The translations under genes were made by a program, and so were the position numbers. Below are positions 1-7,536 of a stretch of 24,294 nt of DNA, piece by piece. The stretch lies in NCBI GenBank assembly GCA_913020685.1, contig CAJWAY010000007.1:1-24294 (forward strand), in the 5' to 3' direction. This DNA is from an uncultured Flavobacteriaceae bacterium (lineage in GTDB: Bacteria; Bacteroidota; Bacteroidia; Flavobacteriales; Flavobacteriaceae). Under the pieces are notes generated by a model that worked only from the letters and a program-made list of their open reading frames with translations, had not been told where the DNA came from and did not search any database. Every line of letters begins with the position of its first letter. Position 1 is the first letter of the stretch.

Positions 1-343
1 AAGCATGTTCCAAAAAAGCTTCGCGGGTCAATGTCGATTTTTCGATGCCTTGTTCTTTAAGTCGAGCCACCACTTTAGCCTCTGTAGCAATAGAGGCGTG
101 ATCAGTACCGGGAACCCAGCAGGCATTGTATCCTTGCATTCTGGCACGGCGAATGATGATGTCTTGTAGCGTATTGTTTAACATATGTCCCATATGCAGT
201 ACCCCTGTGACATTGGGAGGAGGAATAACTATGGTATAGGGTTCTCTATCGTCCAGAGTTGAAGAAAAATAATCCTTCTCCATCCAATAGGAGTACCATT
301 TATGTTCAACGTTCTGGGAAACAAACTTAGATGGGATCTGCAT
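1..343 (-). CDS. valS: Valyl-tRNA synthetase, N-terminal part (cut by window start)
   Basis: Translating the minus strand from an ATG at 341-343 gives 114 residues running off the window edge. Class I aminoacyl-tRNA synthetase, cytoplasmic, charging tRNA-Val with valine. The HIGH-box region is clear: PPPNVTG at residues 41-47 followed by HMGH at 50-53, then a run typical of ValS (NNTLQDIIIRRARMQGYN, 56-73) and GTDHA at 79-83. The PPPNVTG-x-LHMGH form distinguishes ValS from IleS and LeuS. The start is well placed: a short basic leader precedes the WYSYW segment usual near the ValS N-terminus. The gene is divergent from the DUF1573 gene, and a good promoter candidate lies at 373-403. The KMSKS loop, editing domain and anticodon domain are outside the window. 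Confidence 0.95.
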   Translation of the reverse strand, partial: MQIPSKFVSQNVEHKWYSYWMEKDYFSSTLDDREPYTIVIPPPNVTGVLHMGHMLNNTLQDIIIRRARMQGYNACWVPGTDHASIATEAKVVARLKEQGIEKSTLTREAFLEHA

Positions 344-372
344 GAATCTTTGTCAGCCTTTGGAATGCTCTA

Positions 373-403
373 CAAAAGTAAGCACCCTTTTAGGATTATA
401 AAA
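373..403 (-). promoter_or_regulatory. Predicted Bacteroidota sigma-A promoter of valS
   Basis: On the minus strand a perfect TAnnTTTG -7 element (TACTTTTG, 373-380) is preceded after 19 bases by TTTT (400-403), one base off the TTTG -33 consensus. Transcription would begin about 20-25 bases before the valS ATG. Predicted from pattern only. Confidence 0.45.
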
Positions 404-414
404 ACCCTGACGGT

Positions 415-444
415 TTTGGTTTTCTATTTAAAGTTGTAAATTTA
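415..444 (+). promoter_or_regulatory. Predicted Bacteroidota promoter of the DUF1573 gene
   Basis: TTTG at 415-418, an 18-base spacer, then TAAATTTA at 437-444 (one mismatch to TAnnTTTG). The leader to the ATG at 464 would be only about 12-15 bases. Shorter spacing makes this less certain than the valS promoter on the other strand. Confidence 0.35.
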
Positions 445-463
445 TTGAATAGAATTGATAACA

Positions 464-844
464 ATGAGAAAACCAATTCTTTTTATTTTGTTGATTTTTG
501 CCCCATTGGCATTAACAGCTCAAGCTTCAGGACCCATGATAAACTTTGAAATTGAAACCATTGATTATGGTGAAATTTCCAAAGGCAGCGATGGGGTTCG
601 AACTTTCATCTTTGAAAATACCGGAGATGCTCCTTTAAAAATTCAGGGGGTCAGATCCAGCTGTGGCTGTACTATCCCAAAAAAACCCGAAGTCCCAATT
701 GCTCCTGGAGATAAAGGAGAAATAACAGTCAGGTATGATACTAATCGCGTTGGGGTATTTAGAAAAACCATTACCGTAAACACTAATGTCTCCTCCAAAG
801 CTATCATTGCATTGAAGATAAAGGGTAATGTGTTAGCCAATTAA
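464..844 (+). CDS. Secreted DUF1573 domain protein
   Basis: A 126-residue exported protein of the DUF1573 family, common in Bacteroidota and of unknown biochemical role. Residues 1-19 form a signal peptide (MRKP followed by a hydrophobic run, cleavage probably before Q20). The mature part is one immunoglobulin-like beta domain with the family hallmarks: a D-Y-G-x-I strand (residues 34-38), FIFENTGDAPL (48-58), SSCGCT with Cys67 and Cys69, the APGDKGEI turn (80-87), and VGVFRKTITVNTN near the end. The frame is open from a TTG at 455, but the ATG at 464 starts exactly at the positively charged signal-peptide N-terminus and is preferred. It stands alone between the divergent valS and a terminator at 878-908, so it is probably monocistronic. 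Confidence 0.88.
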   Translation: MRKPILFILLIFAPLALTAQASGPMINFEIETIDYGEISKGSDGVRTFIFENTGDAPLKIQGVRSSCGCTIPKKPEVPIAPGDKGEITVRYDTNRVGVFRKTITVNTNVSSKAIIALKIKGNVLAN

Positions 845-877
845 ATTTTTCTAAAAAACATTGAACAATTAATTTTA

Positions 878-908
878 AACCTCATTTGAGAATGAGGAGT
901 TTTTTTTG
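878..908 (+). terminator. Rho-independent terminator after the DUF1573 gene
   Basis: Perfect 7-bp stem CCTCATT / AATGAGG (880-886 and 891-897) with a TGAG loop, followed by AG and an 8-T run (900-907). It lies 35 bases after the DUF1573 stop and before the next gene. Confidence 0.8.
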
Positions 909-916
909 AATATTTG
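885..916 (+). promoter_or_regulatory. Possible promoter of the aminotransferase, overlapping the terminator
   Basis: TTTG at 885-888 (in the terminator stem-loop), 20-base spacer, then AATATTTG at 909-916 (one mismatch to TAnnTTTG). It would give a leader of about 10 bases before the ATG at 934. Weak, pattern-only prediction. Confidence 0.3.
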
Positions 917-933
917 CAATCACAAATTTTAAG

Positions 934-2127
934 ATGTTAAAAATCTCTAAAAAGGGGGTGGCATTACCTTCCTCTCCCATAAGGAAGCTCATAGCCTGCG
1001 CAGATGAAGCCAAATCAAGAGGGGTGGAAGTTTTACATCTTAATATTGGGCAACCGGATATTGAGGCACCCAAACAGGCGATGGAAATTGTACAAAATCA
1101 TGGCTTGAAATTACTATCATATGGATCCTCCCAGGGAGATTTATCTTATCGTAGAAAACTTTGCCAATACTACCAAAATCATGAGATTTCGATAAAACCA
1201 GATGATATCATCGTAACTACTGGTGCCAGTGAAGCTTTGTCTTTTACCCTCAATGTAATTTGTGATGCAGGGGATCAAATCATTATTCCAGAACCTTTTT
1301 ATGCCAATTATAATGGATTTGCAGCTGCCAGCAGTGTTGAAGTGATCCCAGTAGTTTCTTTTTTTGAAAACCAATTCGAATTACCTCCATTAGAAAAACT
1401 AGAAGAGTGCATCACTGATAGAACCAGGGCCATTTTGATTTGTAATCCCAGTAATCCAACCGGTTATCTATATAGTGAAAAGGAAGTCAAGGACTTAGTT
1501 GATCTTGCGGTTAAACATGATATTTTTATCATTGTTGACGAAGTGTACCGCGAATTTATCTACACTGATAATTCTCATTTCTCAATTCTTAAATCTGAAA
1601 AAGCAAGTCAACATGCGGTGATGATCGACTCCGTTTCCAAGCGATATAGCCTATGTGGAGCAAGAGTAGGATGTATGATATCCAAAAATAAAACACTAAT
1701 GTCCACCGCACTAAAATTTGCTCACCTTCGTTTGTCTCCTCCTACCCTAGGGTTAATGGCCAGTGAAGCTGCTATTTCTGCACCATCCTCCTATCTCGAG
1801 GGCGTGAAAAGAGCTTACGAAAATAGAAAAGACGTTACTATCGCCGCACTTAAAAAAATAGAAGGTGTTAAAGTATCTAGTCCCATGGGGGCATTCTATT
1901 GTATCGTCAAACTTCCCGTTGAAAGTGCAGAGGACTTTTCTAAATTTTTACTAACCGATTTTGAAGACCAAGGACAAACCGTCATGTTTGCCCCTGCTGC
2001 GGGTTTTTACTCCTCTCCTGAACTCGGAAAAGATCAAGTTAGATTGGCTTTTGTATTGGAAAGCAACAAACTCAAACGTGCTGCTGAAATTTTAGAAAAA
2101 GCGTTGACAGCCTACAATAATTTATAG
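934..2127 (+). CDS. PLP-dependent class I/II aminotransferase (aspartate-aminotransferase fold)
   Basis: A 397-residue fold-type I PLP enzyme expected to transfer an amino group between an amino acid and a 2-oxo acid in the cytoplasm. Key residues are visible: NIGQPD near residue 38, the cofactor-phosphate segment TTGASEAL (about 94-101), CNPSNPTG (170-177), Asp202 and Tyr205 in VDEVYREF, the Schiff-base Lys236 in SVSKRYSLCGARVG, and the substrate-carboxylate Arg370 in VRLAFVLE. Length is normal for the family. The sequence after the lysine (SLCGARVG) departs from the usual AMTGWRxG of aspartate aminotransferases, so the substrate cannot be read from sequence. murB follows after 20 bases on the same strand, possibly co-transcribed. 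It is clearly distinct from the two other aminotransferases in this window. Confidence 0.9.
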   Translation: MLKISKKGVALPSSPIRKLIACADEAKSRGVEVLHLNIGQPDIEAPKQAMEIVQNHGLKLLSYGSSQGDLSYRRKLCQYYQNHEISIKPDDIIVTTGASEALSFTLNVICDAGDQIIIPEPFYANYNGFAAASSVEVIPVVSFFENQFELPPLEKLEECITDRTRAILICNPSNPTGYLYSEKEVKDLVDLAVKHDIFIIVDEVYREFIYTDNSHFSILKSEKASQHAVMIDSVSKRYSLCGARVGCMISKNKTLMSTALKFAHLRLSPPTLGLMASEAAISAPSSYLEGVKRAYENRKDVTIAALKKIEGVKVSSPMGAFYCIVKLPVESAEDFSKFLLTDFEDQGQTVMFAPAAGFYSSPELGKDQVRLAFVLESNKLKRAAEILEKALTAYNNL

Positions 2128-2147
2128 GCATTTTTCTATATTACCGT

Positions 2148-3158
2148 ATGGTTTTGAATTTTCAAAAAGATACTTCACTACTCCCATACAATACGTTTGG
2201 CATTGAGGTAAAATCCAAGCATTTTGTCAATGTTAAATCTATTGACGAGTTACAAGCAGTTTTAAATCAAAATCAACAAGAGAACTTGTTGGTTTTGGGG
2301 GGAGGGAGTAACTTATTACTAACAAAAGATTTTGAGGGGCTTACCCTAAGAATTCAAAACCGTGGAATAGAAATAGTAGATCAAGATGATCGAAAGGCAA
2401 GGGTCAAAGTCGCTGCTGGAGAAAACTGGCATGATTTTGTTTTATGGTGTTTGGAAAATGATTTAGGGGGAGTAGAAAATTTAGCACTAATTCCAGGTAA
2501 TGTGGGTGCTGCACCCATACAGAATATTGGTGCATATGGGGTAGAGCTTCGAGAAGTTTTTGAAAGTTGTGAAGCCATTTCTATTGATACTGGTAAAGTG
2601 AAAATTTTCAAAAAGGACGAATGTGATTTTGGCTATAGGAACTCCATTTTTAAAAAAACACTGAAAGGGAAATACATAATTTTCTCCGTTCAATTCAATC
2701 TGAACAAACCACCCCATGCATTAAATATCTCATACAAAGGATTGTCTGAAAAACTGAAGGGAAAAATTATCAACATTCAAAGTATCGCGCAAGCGGTGAT
2801 CGAAATTAGAACTTCCAAATTGCCCAATCCTAAAAAAATTGGGAACTGTGGTAGTTTTTTTAAAAACCCTGTTATAACCCTAATCAAATTTAATGATTTG
2901 AAGCAACAGTATCCAGATATACCTCATTATCCGGACCAAGTTGATAAAATCAAAATTCCAGCTGCCTGGTTGATTGATACATTGGGCTATAAAGGTTATA
3001 GGAATCATGATGCAGGAGTCCACCCCAATCAGGCCCTAGTTTTAGTGAACTATGGAAATGCAACAGGTGCTGAGATCAAAAAACTGGCCCAACAGATCAG
3101 AAACAAGGTTAAGGAAAAATTTGCAATCAACTTAGAATTTGAGGTCAATATACTTTAA
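2148..3158 (+). CDS. murB: UDP-N-acetylmuramate dehydrogenase
   Basis: A 336-residue FAD enzyme of peptidoglycan synthesis that uses NADPH to reduce UDP-GlcNAc-enolpyruvate to UDP-MurNAc. It matches the type I (E. coli-like) MurB in length and motifs: a PYNTFGIEV N-terminus, the FAD-binding loop LGGGSNLL (G51-N55), GNVGAAPIQNIGAYGVEL, the active-site YRNS with Arg164, GSFFKNP with catalytic Ser236, PAAWLI, and a closing LEFEVNIL that carries the C-terminal glutamate. The ATG at 2148 gives the standard N-terminus. It follows the aminotransferase after 20 bases and converges tail-to-tail on dtd with only two bases between stop codons. Confidence 0.97.
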   Translation: MVLNFQKDTSLLPYNTFGIEVKSKHFVNVKSIDELQAVLNQNQQENLLVLGGGSNLLLTKDFEGLTLRIQNRGIEIVDQDDRKARVKVAAGENWHDFVLWCLENDLGGVENLALIPGNVGAAPIQNIGAYGVELREVFESCEAISIDTGKVKIFKKDECDFGYRNSIFKKTLKGKYIIFSVQFNLNKPPHALNISYKGLSEKLKGKIINIQSIAQAVIEIRTSKLPNPKKIGNCGSFFKNPVITLIKFNDLKQQYPDIPHYPDQVDKIKIPAAWLIDTLGYKGYRNHDAGVHPNQALVLVNYGNATGAEIKKLAQQIRNKVKEKFAINLEFEVNIL

Positions 3159-3160
3159 TA

Positions 3161-3613
3161 CTATTCCCTGTTCTTTGAATCGATAATAATCGTTACGGGG
3201 CCATCATTGATCAAGCTGACTTTCATATCAGCACCAAACACCCCTTTAGCAACTTTTTTACCTAATCTTTCCTCTGCCAAAATTAAAAACTGCTCGTATA
3301 AAGGGATCGCAATTTCATGGGGTGCTGCACGAATATAGGAAGGTCGATTACCTTTTTTGGTCGCTGCCATCAAAGTAAACTGACTGATGACCATCAATTC
3401 ACCCATTATATCAAGCAAAGAACGGTTCATCATTTGGTTTTCATCATTAAAGATTCTTAAATTGAAAAGTTTATTGACCAACCACTTCAAATCAGAGGAA
3501 TCGTCTTCATTTTCGATCCCCAAAAATACCAACAGTCCCTGGCCCATGGAACCTACAACCTCTTCTTCTACTTTTACCTTGGCCTCCCTGACCCTTTGAA
3601 TGACAATTCTCAT
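3161..3613 (-). CDS. dtd: D-aminoacyl-tRNA deacylase
   Basis: A 150-residue cytoplasmic proofreading enzyme that hydrolyses D-aminoacyl-tRNA (and Gly-tRNA-Ala), recycling tRNA and preventing D-amino acid incorporation. It starts with the canonical MRIVIQRVREAKV. The catalytic SQFTL motif is at 77-81, followed by NRPS/Y residues, and the cross-subunit NDGPVT motif is at 136-141 with the Gly-cisPro pair G138-P139. Length and motif spacing are normal. The start codon lies 3 bases after the rsgA stop, so rsgA and dtd form an operon. Confidence 0.97.
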   Translation of the reverse strand: MRIVIQRVREAKVKVEEEVVGSMGQGLLVFLGIENEDDSSDLKWLVNKLFNLRIFNDENQMMNRSLLDIMGELMVISQFTLMAATKKGNRPSYIRAAPHEIAIPLYEQFLILAEERLGKKVAKGVFGADMKVSLINDGPVTIIIDSKNRE

Positions 3614-3616
3614 GAC

Positions 3617-4546
3617 TTATCGGTATAAAAGATCATCCTCCAATAATTGTAAATAAGACTTGTATCTGCTTCGAGCGATTTCGCCTTTTTCTGAAGCTGC
3701 TTTAACAGCGCACTGAGGCTCATTGATGTGCATACAGTTGTTGAATTTACATTGCTCTTTCAGTAGTGAAAATTCAATAAAATATCCAGACAATTCTTCC
3801 CTTCGAATGTCAACCAGCCCAAAACCCTTTATGCCGGGTGTGTCGATGATCTTGGCACCTCCCTCCAAATCAAACATTTCAGCAAAAGTAGTGGTATGTT
3901 GTCCCTGCTCGTGTTGAGCTGAAACATTAGCGATTTTCAAATCTAAACCCGGGGACAAGGTATTGATTAGGGTAGATTTTCCCACCCCACTATGACCTGA
4001 GAACATGCTTACTTTTTGGGTCATTGTTTTTTGAATATTTCCTAAAGTACCACCATCATTAGCCACCACCTCATGACAGTCGTAACCTATTTTTTCATAT
4101 ACTTCCTTTAGGGAACGCATCCCCACCAATTCCTCCGAATCGTAGAGATCAATTTTATTGAATACTAATACGGTTTTGATCTCATAGGCTTTTGCAGTGA
4201 CCAAAAAACGATCGATAAAGGCAGGGAAAGTTGGTGGTGTTTTTAGAGTAATCATCAAAAAAACTTGGTCAATATTGGCGGCGATGATGTGGATTTGTTT
4301 GGAAAGATTGACCGATTTTCTAACAATATAATTTTGACGGACTTCGATTTCAGTGATCACCCCTGTTTTTTCTGTTTTCTCAGATTCGACTGTAAACATC
4401 ACCCTGTCTCCCACAGCAATGGGATTGGTGCTCTTTATCCCTTTGATACGGAATTTCCCTTTGATGCTACAATAGTAAAACTTTCCCCCTGATTTAACGC
4501 GGTAATGGCTTCCTGTAGAACTATAAACGATTCCTTTTTTTATCAT
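3617..4546 (-). CDS. rsgA: Ribosome small-subunit-dependent GTPase A
   Basis: A 309-residue circularly permuted GTPase that checks late maturation of the 30S subunit. Domains in order: an N-terminal OB fold (about 1-70, AVGDRVMF at 44-51), then G4 NKID (130-133), G1 P-loop GHSGVGKST (184-192), switch GQHTTTF (215-221), G3 DTPG (235-238), and a zinc finger with Cys266, Cys271, His273 and Cys279. The G4-G1-G3 order is diagnostic. The frame stays open upstream to 4756, but that stretch is antisense to the gpmI N-terminus. The ATG at 4544-4546 (MIKKGIVYSS) begins directly at the OB fold and is the real start. The gene is divergent from gpmI across 83 bases and followed by dtd. Confidence 0.96.
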   Translation of the reverse strand: MIKKGIVYSSTGSHYRVKSGGKFYYCSIKGKFRIKGIKSTNPIAVGDRVMFTVESEKTEKTGVITEIEVRQNYIVRKSVNLSKQIHIIAANIDQVFLMITLKTPPTFPAFIDRFLVTAKAYEIKTVLVFNKIDLYDSEELVGMRSLKEVYEKIGYDCHEVVANDGGTLGNIQKTMTQKVSMFSGHSGVGKSTLINTLSPGLDLKIANVSAQHEQGQHTTTFAEMFDLEGGAKIIDTPGIKGFGLVDIRREELSGYFIEFSLLKEQCKFNNCMHINEPQCAVKAASEKGEIARSRYKSYLQLLEDDLLYR

Positions 4547-4629
4547 CCGTACAAAGAAACAACAAATATTTTTTCCCTTGCTGCTCAGATCACAAGCAGG
4601 GGGAATTGCTATCTTTATAAAAAAATTGA

Positions 4630-6147
4630 ATGACCCATAAAGTAATGTTAATGATCCTGGACGGATGGGGTTTTGCTCCCAACCCTGAGGTTTCTGCAGT
4701 AGATTTAGCCCAAACGCCAAACATCGACGGTTTGTATAAAAAATATTCACATGCATCGCTTATGACTGATGGAGAAAACGTTGGCCTACCCAAAGGTCAA
4801 ATGGGAAACAGCGAAGTGGGACATATGAACCTGGGAGCAGGAAGAATTGTTTATCAAGATTTGGTTAAAATTTCAAAAGCCATTGAAGACAAAAGCATTG
4901 AAAAGAATAAGGTATTGGACGATGCTTTCACTTATGCACAAAACAAAAGAAAAAATGTTCATTTTTTAGGACTTCTTTCCGATGGGGGTGTACACGCTCA
5001 TCTAGATCACTTGGAGGGCCTTTTGGAAATGGCTGCAAAATACGATTGTCCCAGAATTTTTGTCCACGGCTTTACCGATGGTCGAGACGTTGACCCTAAA
5101 TCGGGAGTAGAATACATTCAAAAATTATCTCAAAAACTTAGTATTGCTAATGCAAAATTGGCCTCCGTTATCGGACGCTACTATGCTATGGATCGGGATA
5201 AAAGATGGGAAAGGGTTAAAAAAGCTTACGATGCCCTTGTTCATGGTTACGGTACCCCCACCCATAATCTGATAAAGAGTATTGAAGCCAGTTACACTGA
5301 GGGTATTACCGATGAGTTTATAGAACCCCTAATTACAGTTGACCAAAACAATCAGCCTTTGGCTAAAATTGCAAAAGGTGATGTCGTGATCTTTTATAAT
5401 TATCGAACCGACCGTGGGCGACAATTGACCGAAGCTCTCTCACAACATGCTTTTCCTGATCAGAATATGACACCTTTGGATTTACATTATGTTACCCTGA
5501 CCAATTACGATAAGACTTTTAAGAATGTTAATGTTGTTTTTGAAAAAGACAATCTGGAAGACACCTTGGGCGAGACCCTCTCCAAAGCAGGAAAAACCCA
5601 AATAAGAATTGCCGAGACCGAAAAATATCCCCATGTAACCTTCTTTTTTAACGGTGGAAGGGAGGAACCTTTTGATGGAGAGCAACGCATCATGTGTCCA
5701 TCGCCCAAAGTGGCCACCTATGATCTCCAACCCGAAATGAGTGCATTTGATGTTAGAGATGCCATTTTACCCAAGATGACAGAGGAACAGCCAGATTTTA
5801 TCTGCTTAAATTTTGCCAATCCTGATATGGTAGGCCATACCGGAGATTTACAAGCGGCCATCAAAGCCTGCGAAACCGTGGATCAATGTGTAGGAGACAT
5901 CATTAATGCAGCCTTGGAAAACCAATACAAGATCATTGTCATTGCCGATCATGGGAATTGTGAAACCATGATCAATGCGGATGGATCACCAAATACAGCT
6001 CATACTACCAATCCTGTACCATTGATTTTAGTTGATCGAGAAATCACCCTCATCAATGATGGTGTATTGGGAGATATTGCTCCCACCATTTTAAAACTGA
6101 TGGCCCTTGAAATACCTAAAGTAATGACTGGAAATTTACTGGTCTAA
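4630..6147 (+). CDS. gpmI: 2,3-bisphosphoglycerate-independent phosphoglycerate mutase
   Basis: A 505-residue two-metal enzyme of the alkaline phosphatase superfamily that interconverts 3- and 2-phosphoglycerate in glycolysis and gluconeogenesis. Metal and catalytic residues are all visible: Asp11 in LMILDGWGF, nucleophile Ser61 in GNSEVGHMNLGAGR, His122 in SDGGVHAHLDH, the RD pair in GFTDGRDV, Asp399 and His403 in NPDMVGHTG, Asp440-His441 in ADHGN, and His458 in NTAHTTNP. Length is standard. It is the first gene of a plus-strand cluster; the lipoprotein gene follows after 27 bases. A TATCTTTA box at 4610-4617 might be the -7 element, but I see no matching -33 element. Confidence 0.97.
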   Translation: MTHKVMLMILDGWGFAPNPEVSAVDLAQTPNIDGLYKKYSHASLMTDGENVGLPKGQMGNSEVGHMNLGAGRIVYQDLVKISKAIEDKSIEKNKVLDDAFTYAQNKRKNVHFLGLLSDGGVHAHLDHLEGLLEMAAKYDCPRIFVHGFTDGRDVDPKSGVEYIQKLSQKLSIANAKLASVIGRYYAMDRDKRWERVKKAYDALVHGYGTPTHNLIKSIEASYTEGITDEFIEPLITVDQNNQPLAKIAKGDVVIFYNYRTDRGRQLTEALSQHAFPDQNMTPLDLHYVTLTNYDKTFKNVNVVFEKDNLEDTLGETLSKAGKTQIRIAETEKYPHVTFFFNGGREEPFDGEQRIMCPSPKVATYDLQPEMSAFDVRDAILPKMTEEQPDFICLNFANPDMVGHTGDLQAAIKACETVDQCVGDIINAALENQYKIIVIADHGNCETMINADGSPNTAHTTNPVPLILVDREITLINDGVLGDIAPTILKLMALEIPKVMTGNLLV

Positions 6148-6174
6148 AAATCATCACCCCCAAATAACTAATCT

Positions 6175-6714
6175 ATGAAAAAAATTTTTTTTACTGGCCT
6201 AATTATCCTTATTGTGGGCTGTGGTTTCAAACAACAAAAGCCTCTGCCAACCAGCCCCGTTAAAGCCAGCAGTGGCGAAATGATTCTCTTGGGTAAGATC
6301 AATAAGGCCAATTTACAAACCTCTAACCACACCCCTTGGTTCAATCAAGATTACCAAAGTATATCTATTGACCCCCAATGGATAGAAAATCTAAAGCCTT
6401 ACCTTATAGGACTGAGAATCAAAGTCTTTATGGGTACTTGGTGCGAGGACAGCCAAAGAGAGATACCCCATTTTTTTAAGTTACTCCAAGCCCTAGAATT
6501 TGATCAAAATCATATCGAAATGTATGCCATGTCTGAAGAAAAAACCACTCCTGAAAATTATGAGAGGGGATGGGAAATATACAATTTACCTACTATTATT
6601 TTTTTAAAAAATGAAAATGAAATCAATAGATTTGTAGAGTTTCCAGTAAATAGTCTCGAATCTGATGTTACAAAAATCATTAAAGGGGATTCCTACACCC
6701 ATTCGTATGAGTAG
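6175..6714 (+). CDS. Thioredoxin-fold lipoprotein with a single active-site cysteine
   Basis: A 179-residue predicted lipoprotein. MKKIFFTGLIILIVGC is a lipoprotein signal with Cys16 as the lipidated residue. Residues about 79-170 look like a thioredoxin domain: the strand RIKVFMGTW, active-site segment W89-C90-E-D-S93 followed by Q-R-E-I-P98, and the cis-proline loop NLPT (Pro139). The second cysteine of the usual CxxC is a serine, so classical dithiol exchange is not expected. Monothiol reductase, isomerase or purely binding roles remain open. Similar WCxDS proteins occur in Bacteroidota (recalled, not checked). The gene sits between gpmI and map, 3 bases before map, hence co-transcribed. 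The function is not known. Confidence 0.75.
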   Translation: MKKIFFTGLIILIVGCGFKQQKPLPTSPVKASSGEMILLGKINKANLQTSNHTPWFNQDYQSISIDPQWIENLKPYLIGLRIKVFMGTWCEDSQREIPHFFKLLQALEFDQNHIEMYAMSEEKTTPENYERGWEIYNLPTIIFLKNENEINRFVEFPVNSLESDVTKIIKGDSYTHSYE

Positions 6715-6717
6715 CTC

Positions 6718-7536
6718 ATGGTTAAGATCAAAAGTTTAGGGGAAATCGAGTTGATGCGTGAAAGTGCACAAATCGTATCTAAAACTTTGGGCATGCTTGC
6801 AAAGGAAATCAAGCCTGGGGTAACAACTATACATTTGGATCAACTGGCAGAAAGTTTTATCCGAGATCATAGAGCTGAACCCGGTTTTTTGGGTTTGTAC
6901 GACTTCCCCAATACTCTTTGTGTCAGTCCCAACGATCAAGTCGTTCATGGTATCCCCAATGACAAACCCCTTGAGGAAGGGGACATTCTCTCTGTAGATT
7001 GTGGAGTAATTAAAAACGGATTTTACGGAGACCACGCCTATACTTTCGAAGTAGGAGAGGTGGCTGAAGCAACAAAAAAACTTCTAGAAGTTACCAAAAA
7101 ATCACTATACATTGGTATAGAAACCTTTTGTCACGGTAACCGAGTTGGTGATTTGGGACATGCCATTCAAACCTATACAGAATCTTTTGGCTATGGTGTT
7201 GTAAGAGAGTTGGTGGGGCATGGATTGGGCAAAACCATGCACGAATCCCCTGAAATCCCTAACTATGGTAAAAAAGGTAGAGGGAAAAAATTCATCAACG
7301 GTATGGTGATTGCCATCGAACCCATGATCAATTTGGGCACTAAAAATATTCGTCATTTTAACGATGGGTGGACCATTAAAACCGCCGATAATCAACCCAG
7401 TGCACATTTTGAACATAATGTTGCTTTGATCGATGGAAAACCACAACTACTCTCAACCTTTGATTATATCTATGAGGCTTTGGGGATTGAATCTGATGAA
7501 GAAAATCCCTTTAAAAAAATTACCTCTAAAACATGA
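6718..7536 (+). CDS. map: Type I methionine aminopeptidase
   Basis: A 272-residue dinuclear metalloprotease that removes the initiator methionine from nascent proteins in the cytoplasm. The metal ligands are in place: Asp94 (SVDCGV), Asp105 (YGDHAYTF), His168 (VGHGLGK), Glu201 (AIEPM) and Glu232 (FEHNVAL). His77 in VVHGIP is the conserved substrate-site histidine. There is no N-terminal zinc-finger extension, so it is the short bacterial type with a C-terminal tail of about 25 residues past the last strand. The gene starts 3 bases after the thioredoxin-like gene and overlaps the methyltransferase start by ATGA, which indicates translational coupling. Confidence 0.96.
   Translation: MVKIKSLGEIELMRESAQIVSKTLGMLAKEIKPGVTTIHLDQLAESFIRDHRAEPGFLGLYDFPNTLCVSPNDQVVHGIPNDKPLEEGDILSVDCGVIKNGFYGDHAYTFEVGEVAEATKKLLEVTKKSLYIGIETFCHGNRVGDLGHAIQTYTESFGYGVVRELVGHGLGKTMHESPEIPNYGKKGRGKKFINGMVIAIEPMINLGTKNIRHFNDGWTIKTADNQPSAHFEHNVALIDGKPQLLSTFDYIYEALGIESDEENPFKKITSKT

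Noticed and set aside
4575..4603. Hairpin CCCTTGCT / AGCAGGG in the rsgA-gpmI gap as a terminator or riboswitch
   Set aside because: The short stem has a bulge and no T run, and the flanking genes diverge, so no terminator is needed; too weak to call.
4547..4756. Upstream extension of the rsgA reading frame (70 extra residues)
   Set aside because: It is antisense to the conserved gpmI N-terminus, has no domain similarity, and the ATG at 4546 starts exactly at the RsgA OB fold.
7105..7446. 113-residue open frame on the minus strand
   Set aside because: It lies wholly inside map, whose protein is strongly conserved; there is no recognisable domain or independent start signal.
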